Below are positions 42,531 to 54,880 of a stretch of DNA of 64,000 nucleotides, one piece after another. The notes beneath the pieces were generated by a model. It ran no database searches, was not told the DNA's origin, and saw nothing but the letters and a program-made list of their open reading frames with translations. This DNA comes from Cryptomeria japonica (lineage: Eukaryota > Streptophyta > Pinopsida > Cupressales > Cupressaceae): the NCBI RefSeq assembly GCF_030272615.1, contig NC_081405.1:609572677-609636676 (forward strand). The letters are read 5' to 3'. A program made the position numbers and the translations under genes. Within the stretch, counting starts at the first letter, position 1. Every line of letters starts with the position of its first letter.

Positions 42531-42854
42531 TCATTTGTAACTATTTGTCTTAACTATAATTAAATATTTACTCATTGTATGTCATCTAAGTGGCTTCCTA
42601 GATTAGGGGTGGGTGCTCATAAAATTAGGGATCGATGCCCATTAATTTTTAATAAACAATTATATGTGAGGTTGTATTATAGAAGTAGTCTCTTTCCTGA
42701 CCTTGGGTTTTCCTTGTATAAATTTTGTTATGTTTATATGATGTGCATGTGTGTTTAGTATTTCATTTTTTTATATTCTCTCTCTAAATTCAATGCTTTT
42801 ATAGTTTAAAAATAAAGTTTAAAAGTTCCATTGATTCACCTACCCACTTAGTGG
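42531..42854 (+). repeat. J LTR, left fragment (start not determined)
   Basis: Sequence up to the A insertion reads as the 3' half of a plus-strand copia LTR: GGGTTTTCCTTGTATAAATTTTG-like readthrough region and TTGATTCACCTACCC close to the end. The missing terminus is at 57192-57214. AGTGG at 42850-42854 is the left flank of A (right flank AGTTA at 57192-57196, an imperfect 5-bp pair). The LTR start is not identified. Confidence 0.55.
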
Positions 42855-44280
42855 TGATGGTATGATGAAAGAATAAGTATCTAGTAGAATACTGAGAGGG
42901 GGGCTGAATTAGTATATTGAAAAACTAATACAATGTTCCCAAACTCAAATTCAACCACACAAAGTAAACTAATAACAGTTAAGATCAATATTCATGAGAA
43001 TACTTGTCATTAACCAGTTTGACTATTATGACAACTTAACAGTAAACAACTTCAATCTTTTAAAGATCAATAATTCTTAATCATAACTCAACATATTCAT
43101 CTCTCAATACTTCCATTTAACATGCCTTATTAGAAGTTAATCAAATCAATAAATAAGATCATAACCACAAAAGCATTCACCACTTGACACAAATGTTTAT
43201 ATGTGGAAAGCCCAAATAGGTAAAAACAATGATGAGATGAGACTCACAAGGATAGCTATCTAAACTCTTCTGAAGTTTTCCATGTTAGGAGCCAAGCCTA
43301 TTAAAGCTTTACAATAAGTCTTATTAGGAACTAGTTTCGGTTAGGAATCACCTGGTTAAGGGATTTACAAATATGCCTTGATGAAAAGCACAATACCCTG
43401 TTAGGAGTAACCTTGCCAGAGGATTTAAGAATCCATGCTAATGGACCACCTTCTTAGAGTATTTAATGAGTAACCAAGCTTGTTAGAGCTTACCCAGTTA
43501 AGGGATTTCACTGTTGTTGTAATTGTTAGAAAATAACAGGTTTTCTTTATTTGTCTAAGTAGCACTAAAATTGATTTATTAGATCCTTTTAAGCTTCAAT
43601 CTGCCTTCACTCAAAGTGCAGATCCATTCACTAGTTTGGCAACTACACACTCAACAGGTTTCTGCCAATCTTGCCAACAATTTCTACAAACAACTTCATC
43701 GACCTTAAATACAAATCAATTTGGTCAGTAAAACAACAAAAACCTAATTCTCATCATCAAGTTTACAAACAAGTCAGTGCAATCTTGATCGTTAGAAATC
43801 ACGATAATCTCTTCACATTCTTCAAGAAAATTCCAACCACTTCATTGGACTTTCTAACTCATCACATGTTGTGCATTAGATGCAATTCACTTTGCTCCTT
43901 CCCTAGACAATAAACAAATTCGCCAAAAAAATTTAAAATTATCCTCATACAATGATCGCACGTGTCTCCATCATTACTGCTTATCAGATAGTAAACCAAC
44001 AAACTTGTTTAGTTAAGTTTTAACAACTAGTAGGGTTTACCGGTTACAATGCATAAAAAGGTTTAACCCTTTACATCAGTTTACTAGTTCAACTCACAAA
44101 CTTAACATCCTGGTTTACAACATCTTCCACAAATCTCTTCTTACCGGTTACTAGCCAATATCAAAAAAAACAATATCACCAATAACATGAATACCATTAC
44201 TGGTTCAATTGACATCAAATGACAATATATCATTAATGTGATCTCTTATGAAAAATGCCAACAAATTGTAAAAGCCAACA
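42855..44280 (-). repeat. A 3' LTR
   Basis: 1426 bp. Starts TGATGGTATGATG on the plus strand and ends GCCAACA. The terminal GCCAACA occurs twice (44256-44262 and 44274-44280), as if the last 18 bases had been duplicated; the PPT abuts the second. Co-linear with 56172-57191 apart from a segment at about 43770-44160 that is missing there. Confidence 0.88.
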
Positions 44281-44475
44281 ATCTCCCCCTTGGGCATTGA
44301 TGGCAATACAAATATCAGCTCCACTGATTGATGTTGATATTAGTTAATAGGAATCTTGGTTTATATTACCAAATATTCACCTTGCTCTATTTGTCTTCAA
44401 CTTGTCACTAGTTCATCTAATCAGACACATAATACTTCTCCTCAATCACATAATTCTTCTCCCCCTTTGACAGCA
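44281..44475 (-). other. A polypurine tracts
   Basis: The minus strand reads CCCAAGGGGGAGAT at the LTR border (44281-44294). A second tract, GTCAAAGGGGGAGAAG, is at about 44457-44473. Same double arrangement as in B, C and K. Confidence 0.75.
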
Positions 44476-44689
44476 ATGGCAAACTGTAAGTAAAAACATC
44501 TAATTATGCTCTCACTATGCATTAACATCATATTGCAACTTGATGCTCCCCTTGTGGAATACATCCACTTCTTCATCAATCTCTGTAAGATTCTACAATT
44601 AATTCAAGGACTGATGCAATCAATATCATGCTCAACTAACTTCATGATGAGGGACAATCCATAATTGACTTCTAAGATACTTGAAAGTG

Positions 44690-46051
44690 GTCTTAGGCAA
44701 AGGTTTGGTAAAGATATATGAAAGCTACTCCTTGGTAGAGATATGCTCCAAGATAACATCTTTACTTTGAACTTTTTCCCTCAAGAAGTGATACTTCAAT
44801 TCAATGTGCTTAGTCCTTGGATGCAAAACAAGATTTTTTGAAATGTTTATTGCACTTGTATTATCACAGAAAATATTTATTGGTTCTAAGATTTCCATCT
44901 TCAAACCTTCCAAAATGTGCCTCATCCACATAGCTTGTGTGCAATTCATATAAGTTGCTACATACTCAGCTTCAGCAATAGATTGTGAAGTACAACTCTT
45001 CTTTTTACTACTCCATGAGACTAGACTTCCTCCTAGAAAGAATGCTCCACCGGTAGTACTCTTTCGGTCATCAATATTACCTGCCCAATCAGCATCTTTG
45101 TATGCTTTCAAATCAAAATTTCCACCATATGGATACCATAACCCATAGTGAACAGTACCTTTCAGATATCTAAAAATTCTCTTGGTTGCCATCAAATGTG
45201 CCTCCTTTGGATTCTTCTGAAATCTAGGAACAATACCAACTACATGGGCAATATCCAATTGAGTGTGAACAACACAGTATAATTTGCCAACCAATGACCT
45301 ATATTCCTTTTCATCTACAGACTTAAATGCATCTTCCTTGGACAATTTACAACATGTAACCATTCGGGTTCCAACTGGTTTATAGTCACTCATACCAAAA
45401 GTCTTCAAAACCTCTTTCACATAATTGGATTGAGTAATCAAAATACCATTCTTCATTTGTTGTATATGTAAGCCTATTAAATTTTTTACTTCCCCTACTA
45501 ATGAAATCTCAAATTAATTCTTCATTTCATCTGCAAAGTAATTACTCATGTCATCATTAGCTCCAAATATAATATCATCAACAAGTACTTCACTCGCCAG
45601 TATTTCATCTCCTTCATACTTGAGATAAATGTTGTTGTCATCACTAGTTCTAGAAAATCCTATCATCATTAGATGAGTATGAAGCCATTCATACCATGCT
45701 CTAGATGCCTTCTTCAATTCATACAAAGCTTTATGCAATTTGCATACCTTGTCTTCTTTATCTGTCAATGGATAACCATCAAGCTACTCTATATAAACCT
45801 CTTCTTCCAGTATCCCATTCAAGAATGCAGAATTGACATCCATCTGGTATACCTTGAACTTCTTATGAGCTGAAAATGCAAGAAATGTTCTAACACCTTC
45901 CAGTATTTCTTTTGGTGCAAAAGTTTCTCCACAATATTCTCCTTCTTCTTGCGCATAACCCTTGCCTTGTTGCAAACTACAACACCATCTTCATTCAACT
46001 TGTTTCTAAACACCCATTTTGTACCTATGACATTCTTGTTTATTGGTCAGG
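44690..46051 (-). pseudogene. A reverse transcriptase and RNase H
   Basis: From 46051 leftward: RT entry ([10 protein letters not shown] region), [17 protein letters not shown] with a frameshift, YQMDVNSAFLNGILEEEVYIE, a stop, then KLHKALYELKKASRAWYEW and the palm EVLVDDIIFG, where YVDD is LVDD (45514-45768). The longest open part, 44725-45456 (243 residues), covers ITQSNYVKEVLKTFG, the connection, and RNase H with KDADWAGNIDDRKSTTGGAF, AEAEYVATYMNCTQAMWM and IFCDNTSAINISKN, all acidic residues present. It ends near a stop at about 44690. Three or four stops/frameshifts in all. Confidence 0.88.
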
Positions 46052-46056
46052 GTACC
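46052..46056. repeat. Left target-site duplication of element B (GTACC)
   Basis: Exact match to 53425-53429. The A reading frame TWTLVP... is split precisely here. Confidence 0.92.
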
Positions 46057-47538
46057 TATTGGCATATGTACAGAGTTGAATGACATGATGATATTTTATG
46101 TTGTCATTGATGTCAATATGTTAAAGTATGAACTAGTATATTGAAGAAATCAAACTGGCAAGAGAACTGGTATAAGGGTATGAACCAGTATATGCAAAAA
46201 GCTGAACCGGTATGTTGGACTGTGAACTGGTATATGCAAAGTTTGTATAGTGGTTTCATTTGATATGACTACTGGTTGGTAGTCTCATCTTTAGGGTTTT
46301 TGGTTGATGCATTTCAAGTCTATGTGATTCGACCGATGACATCCTATGATGAGTTATCATTGAAATGAAAATCAGATCGTGTTGCCATGTCAGCCTTATG
46401 CATGTGAAGAATTTGCTTGAGGATCTTGCATGAAGAAGATGGATTCTATCTACCTCGGGAATGTGCAAAGTCTCAGTAAATGGTGGAGAGTGCATGATGG
46501 GTTATTATCTTCCAAAAGTGGTGAAGAACGAACGATGGAGAACATCTTGAGATTTGTTCAAGATTGTTTTACCCTATGCAATGTGATTGAGCGGTCAAGA
46601 TTGGACTAACTATATTGTTAACCTAGATACTTAGGGTTTTAGGTTTTGACTACCGACCTAATTGTTGTTTATAAGGTCGATGATGATTCTCATTTGAATT
46701 TGTTGGTAAATTTTATGTGTGTATGTGAGTGAAGAGATACTTGATTCTTGCTAGACCGGAGTAGTAAGTAGAGATCTGTAGAGTGTGATTGCAGTAGTAA
46801 AGGAACTAAAGTGGAACTTCCTTGGCATTAAGTGTTGTTATTAGATCAGTGTATTACTTGTTAACTTCTGACCATTTCAGCAGTTGGAAAATCCCTTTAC
46901 CGGGTAGCTTTAACAGGCTTTTTGTAAGTCCTTTAACAAGGTGACTCAAAATCATTGAGTTTTTTAAATCCTCAGATAAGGTAACCTTTAAAAGGATTTT
47001 AACCTCTATCTGGGTATTTAGCCATCCCTTAATCGGGTGATCCCTAACAGGATTAGTTCCTAGTAGAACTTGTTGTAAAGTCTTTAACCAGACTAGGCTA
47101 CTAAAGAGTGAACTTCAAAAGAGTTCAAGAACAACTTATGGGTCTTCATCCCCACTGTGGTTTTTCCTAGTTTGGTTTCCATGTGAAAAATTAATGTGTT
47201 ATGTGTGATGCTTTTTCATGTGATGTTTTAGTGTTTTTTGTTAAACGATAAAGCATGTTGATCCAATGGTCATTGTATTTCTGATGTATTACTTGCTTAA
47301 GCATATGGGTGAAGTTGAGATGAGATGTTAGGTTTGAAGATGATTCAGATAAACCGGTTTATGTCTTTCACAGTCATACTGTGGGTTACCAGTAGTGCCT
47401 TGTTTTAGATCGGTGATACTGTTTGCTAGTTAGTGTAGTCTTTGTAGTTTAAGTTGTTTAAGGAAGATTTTTTCTATACTGATCCACCCCTCCCCTCTCA
47501 GTATCTATTGATTATTTAGTGTTCATCATTATTCATCA
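46057..47538 (+). repeat. B 5' LTR
   Basis: Full-length partner of 51942-53424. Ends TCATTATTCATCA two bases before the PBS. Contains a C-rich tract (CCACCCCTCCCCTCTCAGT) near 47485-47505 shared by the related LTRs. Confidence 0.93.
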
Positions 47539-47540
47539 AT

Positions 47541-47552
47541 TGGTATCAGAGC
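47541..47552 (+). other. B primer binding site
   Basis: TGGTATCAGAGC, perfect initiator tRNA-Met complement. Confidence 0.93.
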
Positions 47553-47609
47553 ACCCTCTAGGTCCTCTACGCTATAATCTTAACCGCTTGAGGAAAAGAT
47601 TCTATTCTA

Positions 47610-48623
47610 ATGATGAAGAGGGAAGGTCCTAAGTTCAACAGAGATAACTTTAAGATATGGAAGGACATAATGAAGATATACATTAAAAGCATGGGTGCTC
47701 AACACTGGAACTATGTTGAGAATACTTATGTTGTCCCCACCGATACTCTTACCGATGATCAAAGAAGAGAAATTCAGGAGAATGGGCAACTCATGGAAGC
47801 TCTTATAAGCAGTCTATCTGATATTGAGTTTATAGATGTTTAGGATAAAGACAATCCCAAATATGTATGGGATACTCTAGAGTCTATCTATGGTGGTGAT
47901 GAGCATGTGAAGTAGGCTAAGGAAGAAAGCCTTGGAGGAAAGTTTGAAGACATGCGAATGGTTGAAGGAGAGACCACTCAACAATATGGGATAAGAATTA
48001 AAACTATTGTTGGAGATATCAAGAGTGTAGGAGGTACAATGGATGATTCCACCATTGTTAGCAAAGTTTTGAGATCCTTATTATCGGTCTATGCAATAAG
48101 GGTTTCCGCTATTCAAGAGTTGAGATCTATTGACAAGACAAAGGTATCCCTTGATTCTATCATTGCTAAGTTGATCATATATGAGCTAAACAGTTAAGAT
48201 GGCAATGTTTAGAAGACTGATTCAGCCTTTAGAGCATCTACTACACTATCTAGAAAGGGAAAAGAAGCTAGTACCAGTTGTGAACCTAGACAAAGTAGAG
48301 ATATGGATGATGAGGAGATCTAGATGGAATTTGAAGCTCTTCTGGCCAAGAGACTTCCTAAGGGGACTAGAAAATACATAGGTAAGCTCCCTTTGAAATG
48401 TTTTTCTTGCAATAGTATAGGACACATTGCTATCAATTATCCTAATAGTGATAATAAGGACAAACTAGAGAAGTGTAAAAAGTTCAAAGGAGGAAATAGA
48501 AGAAACTGTCTTATTGCAGTCGATGAAGGTGTCACTGATGATGAATTAGAAGATGAAGAAAGTGAAGACATAGTGTTTGTAGCCATTAAGGAAGATGTGT
48601 CAGATAAGAAGGCTCTGGTCTCC
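47610..48623 (+). pseudogene. B gag
   Basis: Starts ATGATGAAGAGGGAAGG (MMKREGPKFNRDNFKIW), the same start as A gag (MMKKEGPKFNKDNYRIW). Capsid-like part with LMEALISSLSDIEFIDV, stop, VWDTLESIYGGDEHVK, stop, and MRMVEGETTQQYGIRI with SKVLRSLLSVYAIRVSAIQEL. A TAA near 48195 and a TAG near 48212 follow. The zinc knuckle CFSCNSIGHIAINY (48396-48440) has its last cysteine changed to tyrosine. An acidic linker (DDELEDEESEDIVFVAI) leads to the protease. Confidence 0.88.
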
Positions 48624-49850
48624 CGCTTTGATAATTCTAATGAGTGGATTATTGATAGAGGATGTTCTCACCACATGACTGGTGACCGGAGAAAGTTTCT
48701 GACACTGGAAGAGTATGATGGAGGTGTAGTCTGATTTAGTAATGATGCACCATGTATGGTAAAAGGAAAAGGGTCCATCTCTTTAAATGGAAAAAGCAGT
48801 GCTGATAATGTGTATTGGGTAGAAGGTCTCAGGCATAACCTTCTGAGTGTTGCCCAACTGACTGATAAAGGGCTCACTCTGGAATTCAAAGATGGAGTAG
48901 GCAAAATAAAAGGAAAGAGTGGTGAACTGATGGCCACCGGTATGCAGACCAAAGGTAACTTATTTCAGTTAAATACTAATATCAGGTAGTGTCTAATGGC
49001 TAAGTTTGATGACAGTTTGATATGGCATAGGAGACTCTACCATGTAAATTTTGATAATACTCTGAAGGCCAGTAAGATCAAGGCTGTTAGAGGATTGTCT
49101 GTGCTGAACAAACCGGAGAATCCTTTGTGTAGAGAATGTCAACTAGGGAAAATGTCTTCCTCAACCTTCAAAGGTAAATATTTCACAACAGATAATTTAC
49201 TTGATCTTGTGCATATTTATTTGTGTGGTCTTATGAAAACTAGGAGTGTTTAGGGAGATAGGTACTTTATGATTCTTACTGATGATTTCTCAAGAAGGAT
49301 GTGGGTCACATTCTTGAAAGACAAGTTTGAAGCTTTTGCAAAGTTCAAAGCCTTCAGAGCACTAGTTGAAAATGAAAGCGATAAGAGGATCAAATGCCTT
49401 AGAACTAACCAAGGAGGTGAGTTCACTTCTAGTGAATTCAATAAGTACTATGAAGAGAATGGCATCAAGAGGCAACTGTCTGCCCCCCAGACTCCATAGT
49501 AGAATGGCCTAGTAGAAAGTAACAATTGGAATATAATTGAAGCAGCCAGAATGATGTTGATTACTGGGAAGATTGCTCTCAATTTTTGGAGACAAGCGAT
49601 GAGCACTGTAGTCGACACTATGAACAGGGTACTCATCAAGAAAGGTAAGGATAAAACTCCTGTAGTAAGCTACTTTAGAGTGTTTGGTAGCAAGTGTTAT
49701 ATCAAGAGGAGTGAACACCAGAGCAAGTTTGATGCAAAATATGATGAGGGAATATTCTTAGGGTATTCCATCAAGAGAAAAGCTCTCAAGTATTTTAACA
49801 ATAGGACTCAGAGAGTTGTTGAAAGTATCAATGTTAGAATTGATTAGACC
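48624..49850 (+). pseudogene. B protease and integrase
   Basis: Protease: EWIIDRGCSHHMTGDRRKF, with the active aspartate kept but DSG changed to DRG. After a TGA comes SLNGKSSADNVYWVEGLRHNLLSVAQL, and after a TAG the zinc site WHRRLYHVNF ... CRECQLGKM. The integrase core has HIYLCG at the first catalytic position (aspartate lost), LRTNQGGEF at the second (aspartate to asparagine), then two consecutive TAGs where conserved QQ precedes NGLVE. The C-terminal part has FGSKCYIKR and DEGIFLGYS. Everything is in one frame. Inactive. Confidence 0.88.
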
Positions 49851-50850
49851 ATTGAGAAACCTAAGGAAAATGACAGTGATCGAGTGGTAGATCAACCGAA
49901 TGTAACCTTCTAGGAACTGGTTGCAAAATAATCAAGTACAAGTAATAGTGCTCCTACACTAGTAGATGTTGATATAGATGAAGATGGAGATGCAGATGCA
50001 GATGAAGAGGAAAAGGAAGAGGAATCAACCAAGATCATTCCTAGGTATGTAAAGCTACATCATGATCCAAAGTAGATCATAGGAGATAAGGATGCAGGAA
50101 TTCTTACAAGAAGAAAGGTCAGAGAAATTTCTTGCATGACCTCTGAATTTAAGCCCAAAACATTTAAAGAGGCACACATAGATGAAGATAGGAGGCTATA
50201 GAAGAGGAACTTGACTAGATAGAAAATAATGGTACATGGTCTTTGGTGCCCAGACTTGACCACAAAAATGTTATTGGCACCAAATGGGTTTTTAGAAACA
50301 AGCTAAATGAAGATGGCACAGTGGTAAGAAACAAAGCAAGATTGGTATGTAAGGGATATGCTCAAGAAGAAGGAGAATACTATGGAGAAACCTTTACTCC
50401 AGTAGCTAGATTGGAAGGAGTCTGAATGCTACTTGCATATGCAACCTTCAAGGGAATCAAAGTGTATTAGATGGATGTGAAATTTGCATTCCTGAATGGA
50501 ATACTTGAAGAGGAAGTGTATATAGAGCAACTGGATGGGTTTGCCCTATCAGAAGACAATGATATGGTGTGTAGGCTACATAAAGCCATGTATGGACTGA
50601 AGCAAGCACCTAGAGCATGGTATGAAAATTTACACTCCCATCTCATGAAGATTGGATTTGAAAGAACAAGTGAAGATAGCAATATCTATTTGAAGTCAGA
50701 AGGAGATTAGATTCTAATCTATGAAGTGTTGATGACAAATTTTTTGGTGGAGATGACAAGATGAGCCATGCATTTCTAGATGAAATGAAGAAGGAATTTG
50801 AGATGTCACTAATCAGAGAGATTAAGTTCTTCATTGGACTATAGATTCAA
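49851..50850 (+). pseudogene. B integrase tail and reverse transcriptase
   Basis: An acidic linker (DVDIDEDGDADADEEEKEEE) lies between IN and RT. The RT begins after a frameshift near 50200 ([40 protein letters not shown], stop). MDVKFAFLNGILEEEVYIEQ and RLHKAMYGLKQAPRAWYENL follow at 50471-50710. The catalytic box is damaged: after GD-stop and YEV, a deletion shifts the frame so that VDDKFFGGDD replaces YVDDIIFGG. Domain identity is certain; the enzyme is dead. Confidence 0.87.
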
Positions 50851-50853
50851 CAA

Positions 50854-51640
50854 ATGAAAGATGGTATCTTTATCACTCAATCCAAGTATGTCAAAGAGGT
50901 GTTCAAGACCTTTGGCATGAAACACAACAAATTGGTTGGTAGACCAATGATGACCCGTTGTAAATTGTCAAAAGAAGATGACTCAGTGTTGGTGAATGAG
51001 AAGGAATATCAGTCAATGATTGGTAAGTTTCACTATGTAGTACATAGCAGATTGGACAAAGCACATGCAGTGGGCATTGCTGCATGTTTTCAGAAAAGTC
51101 TAAGAGAATCCCACTTGGTACAAGTCAAGCAGATTATTAGATATCTGAAGGGAACTATAGATTATGGATTTTGGTATCCATACAATAATGATTTCAATCT
51201 CATAGTATTTACTGATGTCGATTGGGCTGGTAATGTGGACAACTGGGAGAGCACAACTGGTGGTGCATTCTTTCTTGGTGGTAGACTAGTCTCATGGATG
51301 AGCAAGAAGCAGAGTTGTATCTCTCAGTCTACAAGAGAAGCAAAATATGTAGCAGCATTTATCAACTGTACTCAGACAATTTGGATGAAGCATGTATTAA
51401 GTGGTTTCAACGTCCCTATATCTAAACCGGTGAGTATATTTTGTGATAACATAAGTGCAATTAATATTTCGAAGAATCCGGTATTGCATGCTAGAACCAA
51501 GTAGTTTGAGCTCAAGTATCATTTCTTGGGGAGAAAGTTCAGAACAAAGAGGTTATATTGGAACATGTTTCCAGTAAAGAGCAGTTAACAGATATATTCA
51601 CCAAACCTCTACCTAAGGCTACATTTATCTATTTAAGAGG
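50854..51640 (+). pseudogene. B RT connection and RNase H
   Basis: The open part 50854-51504 reads MKDGIFITQSKYVKEVFKTFG, KLSKEDDSVLVNEKEYQSMI and the connection VVHSRLDKAHAVGI. RNase H follows with FTDVDWAGNVDNWESTTGGAF, SWMSKKQSCISQST, REAKYVAAFINCTQTIWMKH (AEAEY is REAKY) and IFCDNISAINISKNPVLHARTK, then TAG. Beyond it YHFLG and FTKPLPKAT are readable in shifted frames to about 51640. Confidence 0.88.
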
Positions 51641-51941
51641 TGAATCAGGGGTGTTGCCCCTTCAAGAGGTGAACTAAAGGTATGTGCTCCACATCAGTCA
51701 GGTATTGCATTGCCAAATCTTTTCAGGATTGGTGTGTTAAAGGATGCTACTCCTCAGGGGAAGTAGCATAGTGGAACATGGATGTTTCTACCTCCACTTT
51801 GGCATTGTTGTCAAAGGGGGAGAAGATGTGAAGTAGAGAAGATATCTGCAGTATTGAAGACATAATATGGAAGAGATTGGGGAGAAGATGTGAAGCGGAG
51901 AGATATTTTTGTATATTGACATCAATACCAAAGGGGGAGAT
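51641..51941 (+). other. B 3' non-coding segment with multiplied polypurine tracts
   Basis: GTCAAAGGGGGAGAAG at 51810-51825 and CCAAAGGGGGAGAT at 51927-51941 (at the LTR border) are both good PPTs. Between them a ~28-bp segment GGGAGAAGATGTGAAG... is repeated at about 51819 and 51881. Multiplied PPTs are a known Sirevirus trait. Confidence 0.75.
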
Positions 51942-53424
51942 TGTTGGCATATATGTAGAGTTGGATGACATAATGATATTTTATGTTGTCATTGATGTCA
52001 ATATGTTGAAGTATGAACTGGTATATTGAAGAAAGCAATCTAGCAAGAGAACCGGTATACTGGTATGGACCGGTATATGCAAAAAGGTGAACCAGTATGT
52101 TGGAATGTGAACCGGTATATGCAAAGTTTGTATCGGGGTTTCATTGGATATGACTATCAGTTGATAGTCTCAGCTTTAGGGTTTTCGGTTGATGCATTTC
52201 AAGTCTGTGTGATTCAATCGATGACATCCTGTGATGAGTTAGCATTACAATGAAGATTAAATTGTGTTGCCACATCAACCTTGTGAGTGTGAAGAATTTC
52301 CTTGAGGATGTTGCATGAAGAAGATTGATTCTATCTACCTCAGGAATGTGCGAAGTCTCTATAAATGGTGGAGAGGGTATGATGGGTTATCAACTTCTAG
52401 AAGTGGTGAAGAACGAATGATGGAGAATGTCTTGAGATTTGTTCAAGATTGTTTTACCCTATCCAATGTGATTGAACGGTCAGGATTGGACTGACTGTAT
52501 TATTAACCTAGATTCTTAGGGTTTTAGGTTTTGACTAGCAACCAAATTGTTGTTTATAAGGTCAATGATGATTCTCATTTGAAGTTGTTGGAAAATGTTA
52601 TGTGGGTATCCAAGTGAAGAGATACTTGATTCTTTCTAGACTAGAGCAGTAAGTAGAGATCTGCAAAGTGTGATTGTAGTAGTAAAGGAACTACAGTGGA
52701 TCTACCTTGGCATTAAGTGTTGTTATCATATCAGTGTATTACTTGTTGACCTATAACCATTTCAGCAATTGGAAAATCCCTTTACCAGGTATCTTTAACA
52801 AGATTTTTGTAAATCCTTTAATAGGGTGACTCAAAATCATTGAGTTTTTAAAATCCTCTGACAAGGTAACCTTTAACAGGGTTTTAACCTCTAACCAGGT
52901 ATTTATCCATCCCTTAACTAGGTGATCCCTAGCAGGATTGGTTCCTAGAAGAACCTATTGTAAAGTCTTTAATTAGACTAGGCTCCTAATAGAGTGAACT
53001 TTATAAGAGTTCAAGAACAACTTGTGGGTATTCATCCCCACCGTGGTTTTCCCCAGTTTGGTTTCCACATGAAAAATCAGTATGTTATGTGTGATGCTTT
53101 TTCATGTGATGTTTTAGTGTTTTCTGTTAAGTGGTAAAGCATGTTGATCCAATGGTCATTGTATTTCTGATGTATTAATTGCTTAAGCATATGGGTAAAG
53201 TTGAGATGCGATGTTAGGTCTGAAGATGATCCAGATGAACCGGTTTATGTCTTTCACAGTCATATTGTGTGTTACTGGTAGTGTCTTGTTTTATATTGAT
53301 GATATTGTTTGCCAGTTAGTGTAGTCTTTGTAGTTTAAGTTCTTTAAGGAAGTTTTTGTCTATACTGATTCACCCCCCCTCTCTTAGTGTCTATTGAGTA
53401 TTTACTATTCATCATTATTCATTA
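51942..53424 (+). repeat. B 3' LTR
   Basis: Starts TGTTGGCATATATG directly after the PPT and ends CATTATTCATTA. Aligns over its full length with 46057-47538 with scattered differences. A C-rich tract is at about 53368-53378. Confidence 0.93.
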
Positions 53425-53429
53425 GTACC
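53425..53429. repeat. Right target-site duplication of element B (GTACC)
   Basis: Exact copy of 46052-46056; the A coding sequence resumes after it. Confidence 0.92.
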
Positions 53430-54880
53430 AAGGTCCAAGTGTTGTTTTTCTCAATTTGATCCAACTCCTCCTCCATAAATTTCACTCAACAATCATCACC
53501 AAATGCCTCCATAGCACTTCTAGATTCAAAGGTGGAGACCATGCAAGAGTTCTCTCTTATTATCCTTCTAGTTAATACACCTACATCCTTATCCTCAATT
53601 ATCTATTCAAGATTGTGATTCAATCTCACATACCTAGGAATAACATGATCATTGTCTTCAGGTTCAACTTCTTCATTGTCATCTTCTTCTGAATTTATTT
53701 CTCTAGTTGAAAAAGTACATCAAGATTTGCTTTCCTAGTTTCTGATTTAACAGTTTTAGGTTCCAAAAGCAAAATGCAAGGATCTCCATCCTTCTTCTCA
53801 GAACTGGTTCCTTTTGAAACTTCAAGACATTCATCTATAGGAACATAAACACTCTCAACATTTTTTTGTGTCCAGTTGTTGAAGCATTTAAAGGCCTTAC
53901 TCTTGGTGGAATAGCCAAGAAATATGCCTTCATCACTCTTAGCTTCAAACTTTCTTATGTAATCATGTCTCTTAATAAAACATTTTCTTCCAAATATCTT
54001 AAAATAGCTAACATTAGGTGACCTCCCATACCAGTATTCATATGGGGTCTTGTCCTTACCTCTTTTCACCAAAACTCAGTTCATTGTGTAGACAGCTGTA
54101 CTTACAACTTCTTTCTGAAATGTTTTTTCTACACCTCCTTGTATAGACATAGTCCTAGCAGCTTCAACCACTGACTGGTTGTTTCTCTCTGCTATACCAT
54201 TCTGTTGTGGTATCCTTGGTGCAGAAAGTTGCCACTTTATAACATTATCATCACAATACTTAGTGAGCTCCATAGAAGTGAATTCACTGCCTTGATCTAT
54301 TCTCAAACATTTTTATCTTTTTTCCACTCTCTTTCTCAACTAAGGCTCTAAATGCCTTGAATTTACCAAAAGCTTCACTCTTATCCTTCAAGAATGTGAC
54401 CCACATCATCCTTGAATAATCATCAGTGAAGATCATGAAATATATGTCACCTTGAATGCTTTTTGTTCTTATTGGTCCACATAGATATATATGAACCAAA
54501 TTTAACAAGTGCTCTGCTGAGAAGGACTTGCTCTTGAAAGTTGAAGAAGTCATCTTTCCTAGTTGACATTCTTTACAAAGAGCATTAACCAGTTTGTCTA
54601 GATGAGGTAAACCTCTTATTGTCTTAGACTTGCTTACTTTAACAATATTGTCAAAATTTATATGACAAAATCTCCTATGCCAAAGCCAGCTATCATCAAT
54701 TTTTGCAATCAAACAATTGCTAACTTTAGGATTAAGATGAAATAGATTACCTCTGGTCTATTTCCTGGTTGCAATCAATCTATCTTTGTTGTCAAATATT
54801 TTGCACATACCATTTCTAAACTCCAGTGGGTATCGTCTGTCATCAAGTTGTGCCACACTCAAAAGATTGTGCTTTAGGTC
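53430..54880 (-). pseudogene. A integrase and linker to RT
   Basis: Read from 54880 leftward. The zinc site WHRRFCHINF ... CKECQLGKM and core start HIYLCGPI lie in 54284-54712, the first catalytic aspartate being absent as in B. A frameshift near 54300 precedes MRIDQGSEFTSMEL (second aspartate present) and QQNGIAERNNQSV, with the catalytic glutamate kept (54076-54306). 53695-54072 has YWYGRSPNVSYFKIFG and DEGIFLGYSTKSKAFK, then the linker with stops down to the B insertion. Confidence 0.87.

Larger units (their letters stand above)
46057..53424 (+). mobile_element. Ty1/copia retrotransposon B (Sirevirus-like), complete
   Basis: 7368 bp, plus strand, exact GTACC duplications. LTRs 46057-47538 (1482 bp) and 51942-53424 (1483 bp), PBS 47541-47552, gag-PR-IN-RT-RH, PPTs at 51810 and 51927. 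The first LTR begins TATTGGCATA where the second has TGTTGGCATA; the second ends CATTA where the first ends CATCA. Gag through integrase stays in one frame, broken only by stops (about ten TAG, two TAA, one TGA). Two frameshifts follow in RT. It is younger than A, which it interrupts. Confidence 0.95.
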
